A DNA stretch of 5,855 bases from Tissierellaceae bacterium. Lineage in GTDB: Bacteria > Bacillota > Clostridia > Tissierellales > Tissierellaceae. The stretch lies in contig JARICQ010000133.1 in assembly GCA_029264075.1 (NCBI GenBank), forward strand, positions 1 to 5,855, written 5' to 3'. Numbering within the stretch: the stretch's first letter is position 1; each line of letters starts with the position of its first letter. The translations under genes and the position numbers were made by a program. Positions 5,720-5,855 of this stretch are shown here, one piece after another. Under the pieces are notes generated by a model, which worked only from the letters and a program-made list of their open reading frames with translations, did no database searches and had not been told where the DNA came from.

Positions 5720-5855
5720 ATGGAAAGGACTAGTAAAGATCAAGTTCAAAAAATTAAAAGTAAATATAAGAAAAGAAGTCAAATTTCAGATGTATGGATG
5801 AGATTAAAGAGAAACAAACTTGCTATGCTTGGACTCATTATACTCACTATACTTA
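5720..5855 (+). CDS. Peptide ABC transporter permease, DppC/GsiD type, 5' part
   Basis: Partial gene cut by the window end; 45 codons are visible. A basic cytoplasmic N-terminus of about 32 residues, rich in Lys and Arg, includes SDVWMRLKRNKLAMLGLIIL (23-42), the typical OppC/DppC N-terminal pattern in which a W-x-R-L-x-R-N-K motif leads into the first membrane helix. The ATG at 5720 is chosen because AAGGCGGG (5704-5711), overlapping the stop of the preceding permease, lies 8 bases upstream. An in-frame GTG at 5711 is within this ribosome binding site and is therefore unlikely to be the start. It would pair with the DppB-type subunit. One or two ATPase genes are expected after it, outside the window. 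Confidence 0.88.
   Translation, partial: MERTSKDQVQKIKSKYKKRSQISDVWMRLKRNKLAMLGLIILTIL

Noticed and set aside
1..5855. Mobile elements, CRISPR arrays, tRNA or rRNA genes, phage or defence genes
   Set aside because: No transposase or recombinase motifs, spaced direct repeats, tRNA cloverleaf or rRNA sequence was seen on either strand.

Overview
The window comes from an AT-rich, low-GC Gram-positive genome. Codon use is heavy in AAA, ATA and AGA, every gene has a strong AAGGAG/GGAGG-type ribosome binding site, and the binding protein is a Gram-positive-style lipoprotein. An anaerobic Clostridia or Tissierellia member is the best guess; this is inference from style and gene content, not from a marker gene. 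All genes are on the + strand.

Left block (1-1659): the 3' part of an integral-membrane permease of the BMP-type nucleoside/simple-sugar ABC transporters, then 42 bases, then a complete mtnA (methylthioribose-1-phosphate isomerase or a close relative that uses 5-deoxyribose-1-phosphate). The pairing suggests uptake of a nucleoside or 5-modified ribose and its salvage, but the rest of that operon lies upstream, outside the window.

Middle (1660-1971): a 312-base gap without a convincing gene. It holds a long stem-loop (1764-1807), a good sigma-A-type promoter whose -35 touches that stem-loop (TTGACA 1806-1811, TATTAT 1830-1835), and an mRNA leader of roughly 130 bases with an 8-bp GC-rich hairpin (1873-1904). 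This is where the second transcription unit starts.

Right block (1972-5855, cut off at the end): an M20 zinc metallopeptidase/deacylase with all catalytic residues, then a family 5 extracellular peptide-binding lipoprotein, a DppB-type permease, and the first 45 codons of a DppC-type permease. The binding protein and the permeases are separated by a 141-base gap with a 9-bp GC-rich stem-loop that probably makes the binding protein more abundant than the membrane subunits. The ATPase genes expected after DppC are outside the window. Together these genes would import a short peptide or N-substituted amino acid and hydrolyse it in the cytoplasm.

The protein-coding content is conventional. I see no previously undescribed system. 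The observations most worth checking are the regulatory and RNA structures in the two gaps and the two transporter-enzyme pairings.
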